DNA of 64,000 nt from Amaurobius ferox (lineage: Eukaryota; Arthropoda; Arachnida; Araneae; Amaurobiidae), in assembly GCA_951213105.1 (NCBI GenBank), contig OX578146.1:52470775-52534774 (forward strand), given 5' to 3'. The notes beneath the pieces were generated by a model. It saw nothing but the letters and a program-made list of their open reading frames with translations. It was not told the origin of the DNA and made no database searches. Positions 1-11,267 of the stretch are shown in pieces. Positions within the stretch are counted from its first letter, which is position 1. Every line of letters begins with the position of its first letter. A program made the translations under genes and the position numbers.

Positions 1-2092
1 TTCATTCACCTTCCTCATTGAATAAAAAACTTAAATTTATTGACATAATCTGCAAAGTAGCATCCAAATGAAATAACAAAAAATCACTTCACCTTAGTCC
101 AAGATTGTGAAAATAAATCCCAAAAGTGCTAATTTGATTTATTTATTAAATCAGTTATCTTCTCTGAATAACTTAAAAAGCTTACGGATGCAATATATAA
201 ATTCTATTTTAATCTGTAACATTCTCATACTATCATACATATATCCACAATACAATCTTTATGCGACTGAATGATCTTGCCTATCCTAATCCATGTACTT
301 AGAAACATACATCAATTACTTGCATCCCCTTAGCCGATCAGATCTAATTAACTCCACACGCCATTCCGTGAATTCAATACTACTGTCTGTAGCATGGAGT
401 TAGAAAAAAGGAGATAAATATCCTATGGATGAAATGTTTGCAAATGCCATAATACTTTGAGAATTATATCTAGTTGTCACTAGTGTTAGTAAAGTAGCTG
501 CTATTGTTTGTCGCACGACAGAAAGGTGTAGTATTTAGTATATGTATTTTAGACTATTTTTAAATTAAGAGCTTAGAGTATAATTAAACATTATTTTTTC
601 ACTTTTGTAAGATAGAGTATAGAACATATGAAGATAAAAATAAATTGAAAGATAAAATAATTTTGAATACGTAGATATATTCTTTATTGTTCCAGTTCTA
701 CTCTGCATTGCGCTAATGATTTGTTTTTACAAAATTGACAGTTTAAATAAATATTTTAGACTTTTCGCCATAGAAATTCGTATAGTGCAGGACAACTTAT
801 ATAATCACAGCACCATCTAAATTTTTGCCTCAAACGATATTGACGTTTTCTTAACATGAAGTTTTAACGCCTTACTTTTACCCCCTTGGCCCGAGGATTC
901 GAAACACAACAGCCCTGTATAAACATGGTGGATAGAGAGAGTATGATTATTTAAATGAAGTTAAAAAGAATAAGGCAAATTACTGTCAGAAAAGCTAAAA
1001 TTAGCATAAAAATGATAATAAATATTAGAATCCTCACAAATGGCCTGAATGGATAATGTTAGCATTATTCATAGCAACACTAAGCGTTAACCACAACTAC
1101 ATACAAACTTTCACTTTTGATCTGTCTCGCAAAATCCTAAAAGTTGTCATATAAAATGGAAGCTCCATACCGTCAAGTAAGCTGGACGATCTGGGTCCTC
1201 CGATACAATAAAAGTGCAATTAAATTATTACATATCACAAACAAGGACAGCGTTTTCTTAAAACATTAAACTTTCTCGCGTGGAGAAAAACTAAACGGAA
1301 TTCCATAAATTCAGCCGTGGCTATTCTTAAAGCGTTTCTATAAAAATTTTCAGATACTCGCAGAAACGTCACTTTCAACTTCAATACTAAAACTTTTCAA
1401 AAATCGCCAAGTTGCCGATAACTTGGCAAATCCATTGGCAATGTCACGAAATTGTGCCTTCAAGGTCACGTATTAGAACACCCGGCTAACCATAGCTGAA
1501 ATTTGTTGCAATAGAATGACAAAGGGTTAACAGCATGTAAGTGCTAGTTTTCCGTCTGAAAAAGATATTGAGAAAAAGGAATACCGCAATATACTTTAAT
1601 AAAAAAATTTCTCAGATGTATCACGTTTGAGTTCTTTTTTCACAGATTTCGGTAAATCTTTTTAGTCTTTGGATTAGATTTTCACAGACAGTTAAAACGT
1701 TGAAAATACGTGAACTGTAAAAAGCAAACGCCTTTTACAGTTCACAGTTAGAAGTTGTGTTATTAATTTTGTGGTATTACGTTTCTCGATGTTGCTCTTA
1801 AGCTGAAGTGTTAATTTCGATTTTTCTAGAAATTGTGTTTTCTAACAAAAACCTACAGATATGAACTTTCGAAGAAGTTTTCGTAAGATTCGTTGGGGAT
1901 TTTATATAAATGTCACTGACGGTAATTAAGGAATATGGAATTGAAAAATTTTTAGGAAAGAGTATTTGTGTATAGGTTAACAGTGTGGTGCTAATGTAAC
2001 CCATAAGACTTGATATGTGACAAAGGCAGAGAGATCAACAGTACCTGTCAAGGTTGATGAAAAAATGTGAGAATTGGTACATAGGTGAAAGG
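1..2092. other. No recognisable gene or repeat
   Basis: This stretch is AT-rich with short open frames only. Nothing matches a protein family or the repeat families found later in the window. A 38-codon frame starting near 1155 has GTAAGC just after its seventh codon, but nothing else supports it as coding. Confidence 0.5.
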
Positions 2093-2111
2093 GCAGGTTC
2101 CAGGCAGATAG

Positions 2112-2178
2112 ACCTTACACCTTTCTGGTAGGTCGGACGGTCTGCGTTTCAACAACAACAACGCCCTGACTTGTCCGG
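2112..2178 (+). repeat. SINE 3' tail (5'-truncated copy)
   Basis: The sequence runs CCTTACACCTTTCTGGTAGG, then GTCGGACGGTCTG, then a short (AAC)n run. This is the same tail as in the full SINE copies at 2304-2562 and 41969-42255. It is followed by GCCCTGACTTG, an 11-base spacer that reappears after the later copies in this cluster. Confidence 0.7.
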
Positions 2179-2297
2179 GTCAACGGCCGTACCGTGCTGA
2201 AAACACCGGTTCTCGTTAGATCACCGAAGTCAGGCAGCATCGGGCGCGGTTAGTACTTGGGTGGGTGACCACCTGGAAACACCGCGTGCTGTTGGCA
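2179..2297 (+). rRNA. 5S rRNA-like sequence (pseudogene or 5S-derived SINE head)
   Basis: About 119 bases align end to end with eukaryotic 5S rRNA. The 5' part contains CAACGGCC and ACCGGTTCTCGT. The middle contains GATCACCGAAGTCAGGCAGC (box A region). The box C region reads GGTTAGTACTTGGGTGGGTG. The 3' end ACCGCGTGCTGTTGGC pairs with the 5' end to form helix I. Several positions differ from what I expect of a functional arthropod 5S, for example TTAG where CCGA is usual after TCTCG. There is no T-run terminator. The sequence goes straight into a tRNA-type SINE 6 bases later. It is therefore more likely a 5S-derived SINE head or a dispersed pseudogene than a working gene. The 5S homology itself is clear. 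Confidence 0.85.
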
Positions 2298-2303
2298 CAT
2301 TTC

Positions 2304-2562
2304 GGGCGCGGCAGCCCGGTGGTTTGCTCGTTGGATTTGCACGCTGCCACAACTGCCGCCGTGTTCATGTGGAGTACGATCACGTTAAACATGTGGGTCC
2401 ATAAGTCCTTCCGAGAGGTTGGTGGTAGGGAAATGAGGGTACGGTCCCTGTGGATGCCTCCCCCACTGGGTTCCGGTCTAAATTGGGTGGCACTTCCCGG
2501 CCGTTCAAACAGTTACCTTACACCTTTCTGGTAGGTCGGACGGTCTGGGTCTCAGCAACAAC
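2304..2562 (+). mobile_element. tRNA-derived SINE, B box damaged
   Basis: The sequence begins GGGCGCGGCAGCCCGGTGG, which matches the head of the better copy at 41969-42255 including its A-box region. The segment holding the B box is deleted or scrambled. The body follows from GAGTACGATCACGTTAAACA, with CCCACTGGGTTCCGG, and the tail is CCTTACACCTTTCTGGTAGG plus GTCGGACGGTCTGGGTCTCA and an AAC run. It lies 6 bases downstream of the 5S-like sequence, so the two together look like one 5S/tRNA chimeric unit. Confidence 0.75.
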
Positions 2563-2725
2563 GCCCTGACTTGTCCCGGTTGTCCAAACGGTTACCTTAC
2601 ACCTTTCTGGTAGGTCGGACAGTCTGGGTCTCAACAACAATGCCCTGACTTGATCGGCCACACAAATTGCTGCCAAAAGCCTTCGGGTTGGTCGTGTGGT
2701 CTGGGTCTTCAACACTCTGACTTGA
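2563..2725 (+). repeat. Two further SINE tails separated by an 11-base spacer
   Basis: The spacer GCCCTGACTTG is followed by a tail of the TTACACCTTTCTGG type (to about 2641), then the spacer again. A second tail of the CCACACAAATTGCTGCC / GGTTGGTCGTGTGG type then ends in TCTTCAACA and CTCTGACTTGATG. The repeated spacer looks like a target-site duplication left by successive insertions at one place, or like tandem amplification. Confidence 0.6.
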
Positions 2726-2894
2726 TGACAGCTAATTGATTGATCATTATAGAACCACTTTTTCTCTTCGAGACCGGAAGTTTCTAACAGGAAGCGTTCA
2801 AACGTCCCCTTCGGACGGATTGAAAAAAACGATACGACTGACCCCCTTCAATTTCTATTTCGTTTGCTAATGACTGATTACAAGCGGGGAAGAA

Positions 2895-3016
2895 AGCTTT
2901 ACACCTTTACTCAGAAAGCTACCATTAGCATTTTACCATTAGCATTTTACACAGAAAGCTACCATTAGCCTATGGGTTGGCCGTGTGGTCTGGGTTTTCT
3001 ACACCTTTACTCAGAG
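2895..3016 (+). repeat. SINE tail fragment flanked by a short duplication
   Basis: AAGCTACCATTAGC occurs twice, and GGGTTGGCCGTGTGGTCTGG is the 3' part of the SINE tail module. The block is bounded on both sides by ACACCTTTACTCAGA, consistent with a 15-base target duplication around a very short retro-insertion. Confidence 0.45.
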
Positions 3017-3257
3017 ATAATGACAATGTATTTTTACGGTGCAGGATGCCAACGTGCGGTGTTGAATTTTTTCGGACTGAGAAGAACAACGGCTTTACAG
3101 TATTGTAACACCTTTTATTATCCCATTCGACGTGTATATAAACGTTGTTTATACAGATGTTTAAAAATTTCAAAAACCTGCTGAAACGCATTCAGATCAA
3201 AGAACTATTTCTTAAACAACCTTTCTACGATAAAAGCTTCAAATTGTACTTCACCTA

Positions 3258-3612
3258 AAATTTTTTCGAGTGTTCTCCGTTTCACTCATTTTAAAACGGT
3301 CGGCAAAGAGAGATTTTTTTGCGAAATTTGTCATCGTGAACTCACATTCCCAGCTTCAGAAAACTTCAATTGTTTTCGTTGTCACTTATTAATTTTTTAC
3401 AATTAAATCAAGGATTCAATAACTTTCACTGTTTTTCGAATATTCTCCGCATTTCTCATTTTAAAACAGTTTGCAAAAAATACTTTTTGAGGTACGGTCT
3501 TTAAATTTTATCATCGTGGCCTCTCATTCATTAGCTTTAATAAAATGAAATTATTTTCGTTATAATTTTACTTGTTAATTTTTTACAATTAAATTAAGGA
3601 TTCAATAATGTT
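3258..3612. repeat. Two-copy tandem repeat, about 175-180 bp
   Basis: Each unit runs from TTTTTCGA.TNTTCTCCG through CTCATTTTAAAAC to TTTTTTACAATTAAAT(C/T)AAGGATTCAATAA. The second copy is diverged by substitutions and small indels. No coding potential is seen. Confidence 0.6.
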
Positions 3613-3631
3613 CATTTCAAGGCTCATAGCA

Positions 3632-3658
3632 CAAATAATATATATATATATAATATAA

Positions 3659-3706
<48 letters not shown>
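3632..3706. repeat. (TA)n microsatellite, imperfect
   Basis: Runs of TA are interrupted by short AT-rich breaks. Confidence 0.9.
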
Positions 3707-3709
<3 letters not shown>

Positions 3710-4521
3710 CTTTATATTTCACAAAAAATATCCGTAAATGTCAAATTAGTGAGATTTTACATTCTACGATTCTACTGCATAAATATACCTTTAAATCGGT
3801 ATACAAAAATTAAAGTTTATTTAGTCCTTCATATCCATAATTGTTATATTAGATCCATTTGTGTGACGAATAAAACTGAGTGTAAATGTATATTGTTCAC
3901 AACCCACTTAAAACTATAAGACACAGACAATTTATCTCATGTGAGTACAAAAAATAATAATATAATTTTACTCTAAAAAAATTTTGAAATGCAGATTTTG
4001 GTGGGAAAATTTTACAATTTGCCATTGTTTTTAACAAATTTTTTTTTAAACATCTATTTCGTAGGACTTAGATGTTTAAAAAGATATAGTAGCTAATATG
4101 GATGCAGCATAAAATTACGGAGGAGGTAGTGTTCATGAAGGATTTCCACCTCTTGTTCTGGAGAGAGATGCCACTTCCTATTCAACAATTTATATTTCCT
4201 TTTCAACATCTGTTTTTCAGACTTAGCTTTAGGTACAGCTTAGATGAAGACTGATATAGATTAAACATTGAACTTCGGAGGGTTTGGTAAGGTTCACTAA
4301 GGATTTCCTGGTCTGTATATGTAACTTCTAGTTTTTTCAAAAATTCATATGACTGTATGAAATAAGTGTGCAAAAAAGTATAGAAATACTTAATAGTTCT
4401 TTCGAAATTGAAGTGTACACATCACTTTCCATTGTATAAAGGCTCTTTCATATTTTTATAATTCTTTGTATTAAAAATTTCAATTTTGCTAAACTTAAAC
4501 GTAAAAATAATTGTAAAAAAA

Positions 4522-5485
4522 TCTGATGTGGGCAGCACATGACTTTCCTTATATAATGCAATGAATTTACTACTTTTACAGTAGAAAAATAGATTATTTT
4601 TATAGCAGTTATTTATATTCTTTCCAAGATATTGAATTTTCGTCAATGAGTCGTCATTTTCCATGTCGTCATCATCAATGCGTCGTCATTGATTTAGCGC
4701 TATTTTATCCATTTGACGAGTTCTTTGTTAATTTAGCAACATTTAAAAAGTCGCTAAGTTGGCGACATTCCACCAAATTTTTCGCCAAAATCTTGCCAAG
4801 CGTTATGGACGAAAAAATAAGTTATTCTCGCATCAGATAAATGACTATTGGTGTTCAAATGCAGTATTACTCAAAGTATATTTTTTCATGAATGGAACGA
4901 GCTAGATCCACGAGAATGATGTTACCAAATTTATCGCATGGTATTACATATGAAAAGTGAACATGTTTCTCAATAAAAAATATTTTTTTTTATTTTATAT
5001 GACTTTTTGATAATTTTTTTGAAAAATGTGCAATATCTCGGGAATGGTTCATGTTAGCGTTCTAAAATTTATGTCAATCGTTTTCTAATGAAAAATTAGA
5101 TAAGAAATGTCCATTTGCGTAACTTTATTAGCGGTTTTGATTTTTTGACAATTTTTTCAAAATTTCACTCGAAAATTTAGGGGGTCTGAACATCCGATTG
5201 CGTATAAAAACAATAGACTTCCAGTGTTTACGGATTGTGATTTTTGCACCAAATTTCGTTCCAATCGGTCCATTCGTTCGTCAGTTATCATCTCCACAGA
5301 CTCACTGACACACACACACACATACATACTTTGACACAGACACGCACACACAGACATCACTTCAAAAATATTTGATTCGTGATCAGGTATGCTTGAAACG
5401 TGCTTTCCCCCCTTCAAAAACTCGAATTCGAATTTTCGACCCCCTCACAATACTTTCCTTATACATTATGTATATAAGGAAAGTA
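4522..5485 (+). mobile_element. Family A element (Helentron/HINE-like), full length
   Basis: It starts TCTGATGTGGGCAGCACATG followed by ACTTTCCTTATATAATG. The core has the GGCGA/TCGCC-rich segment, a conserved stretch ending CACAGACTCACTGACACAC, and a CA microsatellite. It ends with the hairpin ACTTTCCTTATACATTATG / TATATAAGGAAAGTA. The start of the hairpin repeats the 5' subterminal sequence. No target duplication is visible. There is no coding capacity, so mobilisation must be in trans. Confidence 0.8.
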
Positions 5486-6400
5486 ATATATTACTAATTT
5501 GAATGAACGATTACACGTACGTAAGTTGCTGGAAATATAATTGGCCAGAGAATTTTTAAATGCAAAGTGCAATTAATTTTGATATTTGTTTAGCATATTT
5601 AAATTAGGAAATATTTTTATTTATTTTCCAATAACATTTAAAATTCTTTTATTTAATAATAAAATATTTAAAATCAAAATAATTTAAAAGTATAAAAGCA
5701 TTAAAATTTTACCCGATTTTAAATTTTTAAGAAAAATTACTTGAAACTATCACGTCGCAGAACCCCAAGGGTGCCGCAGAACAGATCTTGAAAAACGCTG
5801 AATTATCCTACGTGTGTCGGAAAAGCAACATTGCTCCCACAAACTGAAAAATGTCAAGCAAATTTCCTTAAAATGTTACAAATTTTGCATTTTTAAAATG
5901 ACAAATATTTCCTCCTTTCAAATAATCTTCAAATTTCGTTACGAATTCTTGTACTGTATAAGAATTGAATAATATACGGATTCTACACATATATTTACTA
6001 CGAAATCTCTCATATAATCGTTTTATTCAAATAATAAATTATATGTATGTGTGTCAAGCTTTTCTTTAACTAATTTCAAACAATCCGTATACAGTACACA
6101 AAGTTCTTCAATAAATGTATTTTAATAGTATTATTTGAAAACCACATTAGTCAGATTGTTATTTGATTTATAAATAATCAAACCAGTATTTGAAATATTA
6201 CTGTATACTTTGATAAGTTTCCTAACATCTTCCCTAATAATCTGATACAAATAATCTTCTAAACAATTTTCTAGATAATGTTACAAATAATAATTTTCTA
6301 AATAATCTGCTATAAATGAATCTAACGACATTCTCATACGCAATTTGATATGCAATCAAATTATGAACAATATTCTTTATTAAATAATTCGTCTTTCCCC
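5486..6400. other. AT-rich DNA, nothing recognised
   Basis: No long open frame, repeat-family match or RNA gene was seen. Confidence 0.5.
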
Positions 6401-6410
6401 TCCTATTGCA

Positions 6411-6569
6411 GGTGTAGCCAGAATAAACCGGAACTGGCGATAAAACGACGTTTGGCGTGTGGCATGAGAGATTACTTCTGAATCAGCATACGTTTTGCCT
6501 TATCACGGGAGGCACTGGTCCCTAAAAGATCCCCTACCTACGACCTTGCTTTCTGTAAATAAGAAATAA
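6411..6569 (+). CDS. Possible 3'-terminal exon of an unidentified gene
   Basis: A pyrimidine tract (CTTTCCCCTCCTATTGCAG) ends at about 6411, a good splice-acceptor shape. In one frame the next bases encode about 22 residues containing KPELAIKRRLACGMRDYF and then a TGA at about 6479. A poly(A)-like AATAAA follows near 6567. The segment is clearly richer in G+C than its surroundings. I do not recognise the peptide. An upstream exon would have to lie outside the window or be hidden in it. It could also be a chance open frame or the end of a decayed element. Confidence 0.3.
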
Positions 6570-6995
6570 AATTTAACCTTTTAAATATTTTCATACACAG
6601 TTGCGAACTTCATCTGAATTTAATTTCAATAAAACAGTTACAACTTTTGAAATATGCATCAGCTATTTACCATACAGTTATCTACTGCATCAATTATGGT
6701 AGCATTTAACGCAACAAAAGAATTGATGATTCGAAAAAATCCAACAGGTGACAGACACCAATAATCGTGGAAATTTCACTCGTAGAAAGGGAAGTTTTCA
6801 TCTCTGAATTGGGAAATTCCACTTTCCGAATTTGATAACACTGATAAGAACTACCAATAGAGAGTTTAATAGCCTGTGTTACGTGTGTGTAAAACGGAGT
6901 GGTCATAATAGTTATTAGACGAGTAAAGAGGAGTAATAAAAGGAGTGGTTTTAATAAGGTAAGTTACATCTTCAGTATTTTGATTGGTTAGACAA

Positions 6996-8378
6996 TCTAT
7001 GTAAATAAAATTGAAAATCTGTCTCTCTGTCTGTCCCATCACCACGGGAGAAAGGCAGAATCGAATTTGATGAAATTTTGTGGGTAGCCTGGAAATAGAC
7101 CCACTTAAAATTTAGTTCATGTTTGGAGTGTCTACGACCAGTGGTTGTCGAGTTATTAATAAAAAACGAATTTTTCGTTTGTCTCATCATCACGGAAGAA
7201 CTGCTGAACCGATTTGATGAAATTTTCTGAATACCCTTGAAATAGCCGCCCATAAATTTACCCAAGTTTCGAGTATCTAAGACCAGGGATTGTCGAGATA
7301 TTAATGAAAACGAAACTTTTTCCTAGGTGTTCTACTCTCTAACTCCGTGATTTATCCAAACAAAAAGCTTGAAAATCGTTTGAAAGCGAATTAAAATTTT
7401 ATCGCCGAGTTTGGTGGGAGATCTTTTGCGCCAATTAGTCACTTTCTAAAAACATGAATTGTTTGAAACTTGATTTAAATGGGAAATCTATCTCCATGAT
7501 TTATATTTCACAAGCTTTTACTGAACAATGAAAAGTATAAAGAAATCAAAATGGTTATTTAATTACGCAGTTTATGAGGAAGATTCTATCTTATATTATG
7601 TTGCTCAGAAACGCAATTAAATTAAATCTGTCTGGTAATTTTAATTATTATTTTTCGATTTGAATAATAAATAAATGGATATAAAAATATATTTTAGAAA
7701 AAAACGATTTGATTTTTCTTATAGCATTTTTGACTGGATAATATCAATTACGGTCTTCAGGTTTAAACGTTATTATTATTGATATTTTCGGGGATTATTG
7801 ATTCAGGGATTATTGGTATTTTTAAGTTATTATGCAATTGTTTTATTACGACAAAAATTGTTCAAACTCATGTATTGTACATTGTACGAGTCATCTTCTA
7901 CAAATACACGAGTATATCTTCTAATCTATGAGAATATAAGTAGTACAGGTATATTGGCATATATTGTGGGGAATCAATTACGACCTTCTGGTATAAAGAG
8001 TACGGAGATTATGGATAATTTCAATTTATTACGTCATCTCTTTTATTTTGGCAAATATTTTTGAGACTCATATTGTAATACGGGTAATCTTCTACTAACA
8101 CACTGACATATTTTCTAATCTGCAACAGTATAAGTAGTACGGGGTTGCATATATTGATTCAATTCCTTTTTTTTTTTGTAAATTTGCTTACAAAAGGGAT
8201 CAGGATGTTTTATTTTTCAGATCTGCCCGTGAAGATAATTTTGCATAGTGAGAACAGATATTCTTAAACTTCTCTTTAGGAGCAATACATTTAATATTTT
8301 AACAGAATTTGCACATGATTGCGAATTATAAGTTTCTTTATATTATATGCGCCGTACGAAGAACGGGTATGCTGCTAG
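6996..8378 (+). mobile_element. Helitron family C, short form
   Basis: The 5' end is A|TCTATGTAAATAAAATTG. The 3' end is GTATGCTGCTAG|T, preceded by the short hairpin CCGTACGAAGAACGG. These are the canonical Helitron features: TC start, CTRR end, insertion between A and T, and a hairpin about 10 bases before the end. Near the 5' end it carries a CTGT microsatellite remnant and two diverged copies of a module with GATGAAATTTT. Open frames inside read through this module and are not genes. There is no Rep/helicase, so it is non-autonomous. Confidence 0.8.
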
Positions 8379-9373
8379 TGATAATTATAATAATGCATAA
8401 TAATATAAATTCTTAATATTTGAACAATAACTATACTTGCAAAAAAGAAATTTTACTTAATTCCAATTCTAACGTCTATGGGGACTATTTTTAGATAATT
8501 TTTATTGCTATTATTATTTAGTGCAATTTTTAAGTAAAAAAAAAGTCTCATGGGTATAAAAGAAAATACGTATCTGGTTCTTAGAACCGAAAGAAAGAAG
8601 AAATAAGAGAAAGAAGACAGCGGAATCAATGCTCAAATTTGTAGTATCAGCAACGAAAAAGGATAAGGACAATACCACCAATCTGTCCATAGATTCCAAG
8701 TCAGAAAGCATCAGAGACAGTACACAACGCGCTGTTATATGTCATTCTCCTATAGAAGACGCAAGCATCGAGACTCCAAATGAAACATCTCAAGTGGATT
8801 TATGTGAGTCTTCTACAGAAAACACAAGCATCGAAACACCTAATGAAACAGCAGAAGAAGTGGCTCTGAAAACGAATTATAATAGTGATCCTGCTGAATG
8901 GGACATCACACCAGATCTGATACATCACTTTGCAAAAAATATCCCTTCACAAGATGTTGAATCTGATTTCCTTCTGCACGATAGAAAATATGGAAATAAG
9001 ATTCGATACGCGCGGAAAGAATATTTTATCAGAAGATTAACGAATTGGGAAATTGTCCAGAGAGACTGGCTAATATACTCTCCATCAACTGGCAAAACCT
9101 ATTGTTATATCTGCAAATTATTTAGTACTGTTGTATTGTGCTGAGTGTGGCACGCTACATGGCAGTGAAGGCGTAGTGGTTATGAAGAGAGTGTGTTGGA
9201 GTGCTATCGCTGCAGGCGGTTCTCTTAATGAAATCGTCGAAGTCGGGAGATCCACGTTGAGATAGCGAGAGATGAGTGGCGTGTTGGCAGAAGAGATGAA
9301 TAATAAAGCTCAGATAATTTAATTTAATTTTTCTTCAAATAAATAAAATTTGGCATCACGTCTGATTTTAACT

Positions 9374-10383
9374 GGCAGAAACAACAAGATCACAACTGTA
9401 ATAGAAGGTCTTTATTTCACTTCTTTAAGGGTGAGAGTCAGTAAATTTTCTGCCCTATCCGCTCCTTGTTAACTTTCGCGGCACACATATTTCGCCGAAA
9501 TTCTGCTCAAACAGTTGCGAAATATTTTCTTATAGATAAAATGCTATGCTTAGATTATATTAAAACTAAATCTAATACCCAATAAAGCATGGAATATATG
9601 TTTTATTTTAATTTAAAATATTTTTGGTGCTGCCATCTGTTGTCGTAATTTAATTCATACCGACAATTTTTATTTTTTAATGAACATTTTTAAATGTCTA
9701 TTCCTTCTAATACGCTATTAAATACAACAACAGATCATATATAATGCCATAATCATGGAAACGTAATTGAATTTGGACTTGAAGACAAAGGAACTTGAAG
9801 ATAAAACTGCAGTCCTCAGTGATGTACATTCAGTTCCTTTATCAAATTTATAGAATGATAAATTACCTTTCCGTGATTGTGGCATTATTATATATGATCT
9901 GTTGTTGTATTTAATACTGTATTAGAAGGAATAGATATTTAAAAATGTTCATTAAAAAATAAAAATAATCGGTATGAATTAAATTACGACAACAGATGGC
10001 AGCACCAAAAATATTTTGGATTAAAATAAAAGATATATTCTATGCTTTTTGGGGCATTAAATTTAGTTTTAATATAATCTTAGCATTGCATTTTATCTTT
10101 CAGAAAATATTTCGCAACTGTTTGAGCAGAATTTCGGCGAAATATGTGTGCCGCGAAAGTTAACAAAGCGCGGATAGGGCAGAAAATTTACTGACGCTCA
10201 CCCTTAAGACGTACAAAACTTTAAAAGGCCAGAGCGCTTTCGAGCGTCCGCGCAAATACGAGCGTAAATACTAAAAAAGTTCGTATTTACGCTCGAAAGC
10301 GCTCTGGCCTTTTAAAGTTTTGTACGTCTTAAAGAAGTGAAATAAAGCCCTTCTATTACAGTTGTGATCTTGTTGTTTCCGCT
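9374..10383. mobile_element. Foldback element with arms of about 396 bp
   Basis: The left arm (9374-9769) and right arm (9862-10383, less a 125-bp insertion) are inverted copies with few mismatches. They begin GAAACAACAAGATCACAACT and meet at a loop of about 92 bp (9770-9861), next to which CAACAACAGATCATATATAA is found inverted. The foldback lies inside the hAT fossil and is younger than it. No coding capacity was seen. The outer boundary is uncertain, because TAATTTTTCTTC occurs on both sides (about 9326 and 10384) and may be the target duplication. Confidence 0.8.
10208..10328. mobile_element. 121-bp palindromic MITE with TTAA target duplication
   Basis: The terminal inverted repeats are perfect over about 39 bases, starting GACGTACAAAACTTTAAAAG. 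TTAA flanks both ends (10204-10207 and 10329-10332). The opposite foldback arm carries the same surrounding sequence with a single TTAA near 9427, the empty site. TTAA duplication is typical of piggyBac-type transposition. Confidence 0.85.
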
Positions 10384-11100
10384 AATTTTTCTTCTTTATT
10401 AAATGAGAATTTCCATATATCACATGATAAACAGGAGGATTTTAGGTTATCCAATATAATCCACGATACTGCTCGGGAGATGAACATAAGCTTTTAATAT
10501 ACTTAACAGCAGTCGTTGATTTTAATGACGGAACCGACAATGGTATTTGTCATATACTTCAGATTCACCAATACATCGAAATTTTATGAATCATCGTCAT
10601 CTCAGCAAACGCGACGTAAATAATTTACTCCATCATAGAATTAACACCAGATATACATTCTTTTAAGAATAACATTAAATGTTATGTCCCGCGGGCAAAA
10701 CGCGACTTCCTGCTTTAAAATTACATCGCAATAAATTGAAAACAATTTACATTATTCTTAATTTAGCGTCTTACTGTCAATGCGCGCACTCGTGACGACA
10801 CAGAAAATAACGCCAGTACATTTCCATATAAAAATGTATCGCGGGAAAAGAACGAAACGTCATACTGTATCAAAGCGCGAATGGTTGTTGCCGCAGACAG
10901 AGAGACTCCAAGAGGGCAAAGTGAAAGACTTGGCACTTTATCAGTTGGCATACAATTTATATTTAAGAGCAGAATTCAAATTCGAAACGAAATTAGAATT
11001 TGCCGAATACGATAGGATAAATGGATTTTTGAAATAGCGTTTCCTAAAATGGAAGGAATTAATTAATAAACAGAGGCTATGCATTTCATAACAGTAATAT
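10384..11100 (+). other. Unassigned stretch between the foldback and the next hAT segment
   Basis: It holds an open frame of 85 codons at 10780-11037 (includes REWLLPQTERLQEGKVKDLA) that I do not recognise. It may be a decayed fragment of an inserted sequence or a chance frame. The hAT coding frame becomes visible again only after about 11105. Confidence 0.3.
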
Positions 11101-11267
11101 TAATGAATTGGTTAATCAATTTCAAATGGGATTTGATGACTGGAAAAATGCAAGTGCAAGGGTAACAGACCATGGAAAATCAAAAGATCATCTTGGCTCT
11201 CTGTCACTTGTGTTACAATGCCAGAAGTCCAGTGGAATTGATGAAGAACTAACTGTAAAAGGAAAAA

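Noticed and set aside
1155..1268. Small open frame beginning MEAPYRQ followed by GTAAGC
   Set aside because: A start codon and a donor-like GT are too little evidence, and no partner exon was seen.
2265..2534. 89-codon open frame across the SINE
   Set aside because: It overlaps the 5S-like sequence and the tRNA-type SINE, so the G+C-rich non-coding repeat explains it.
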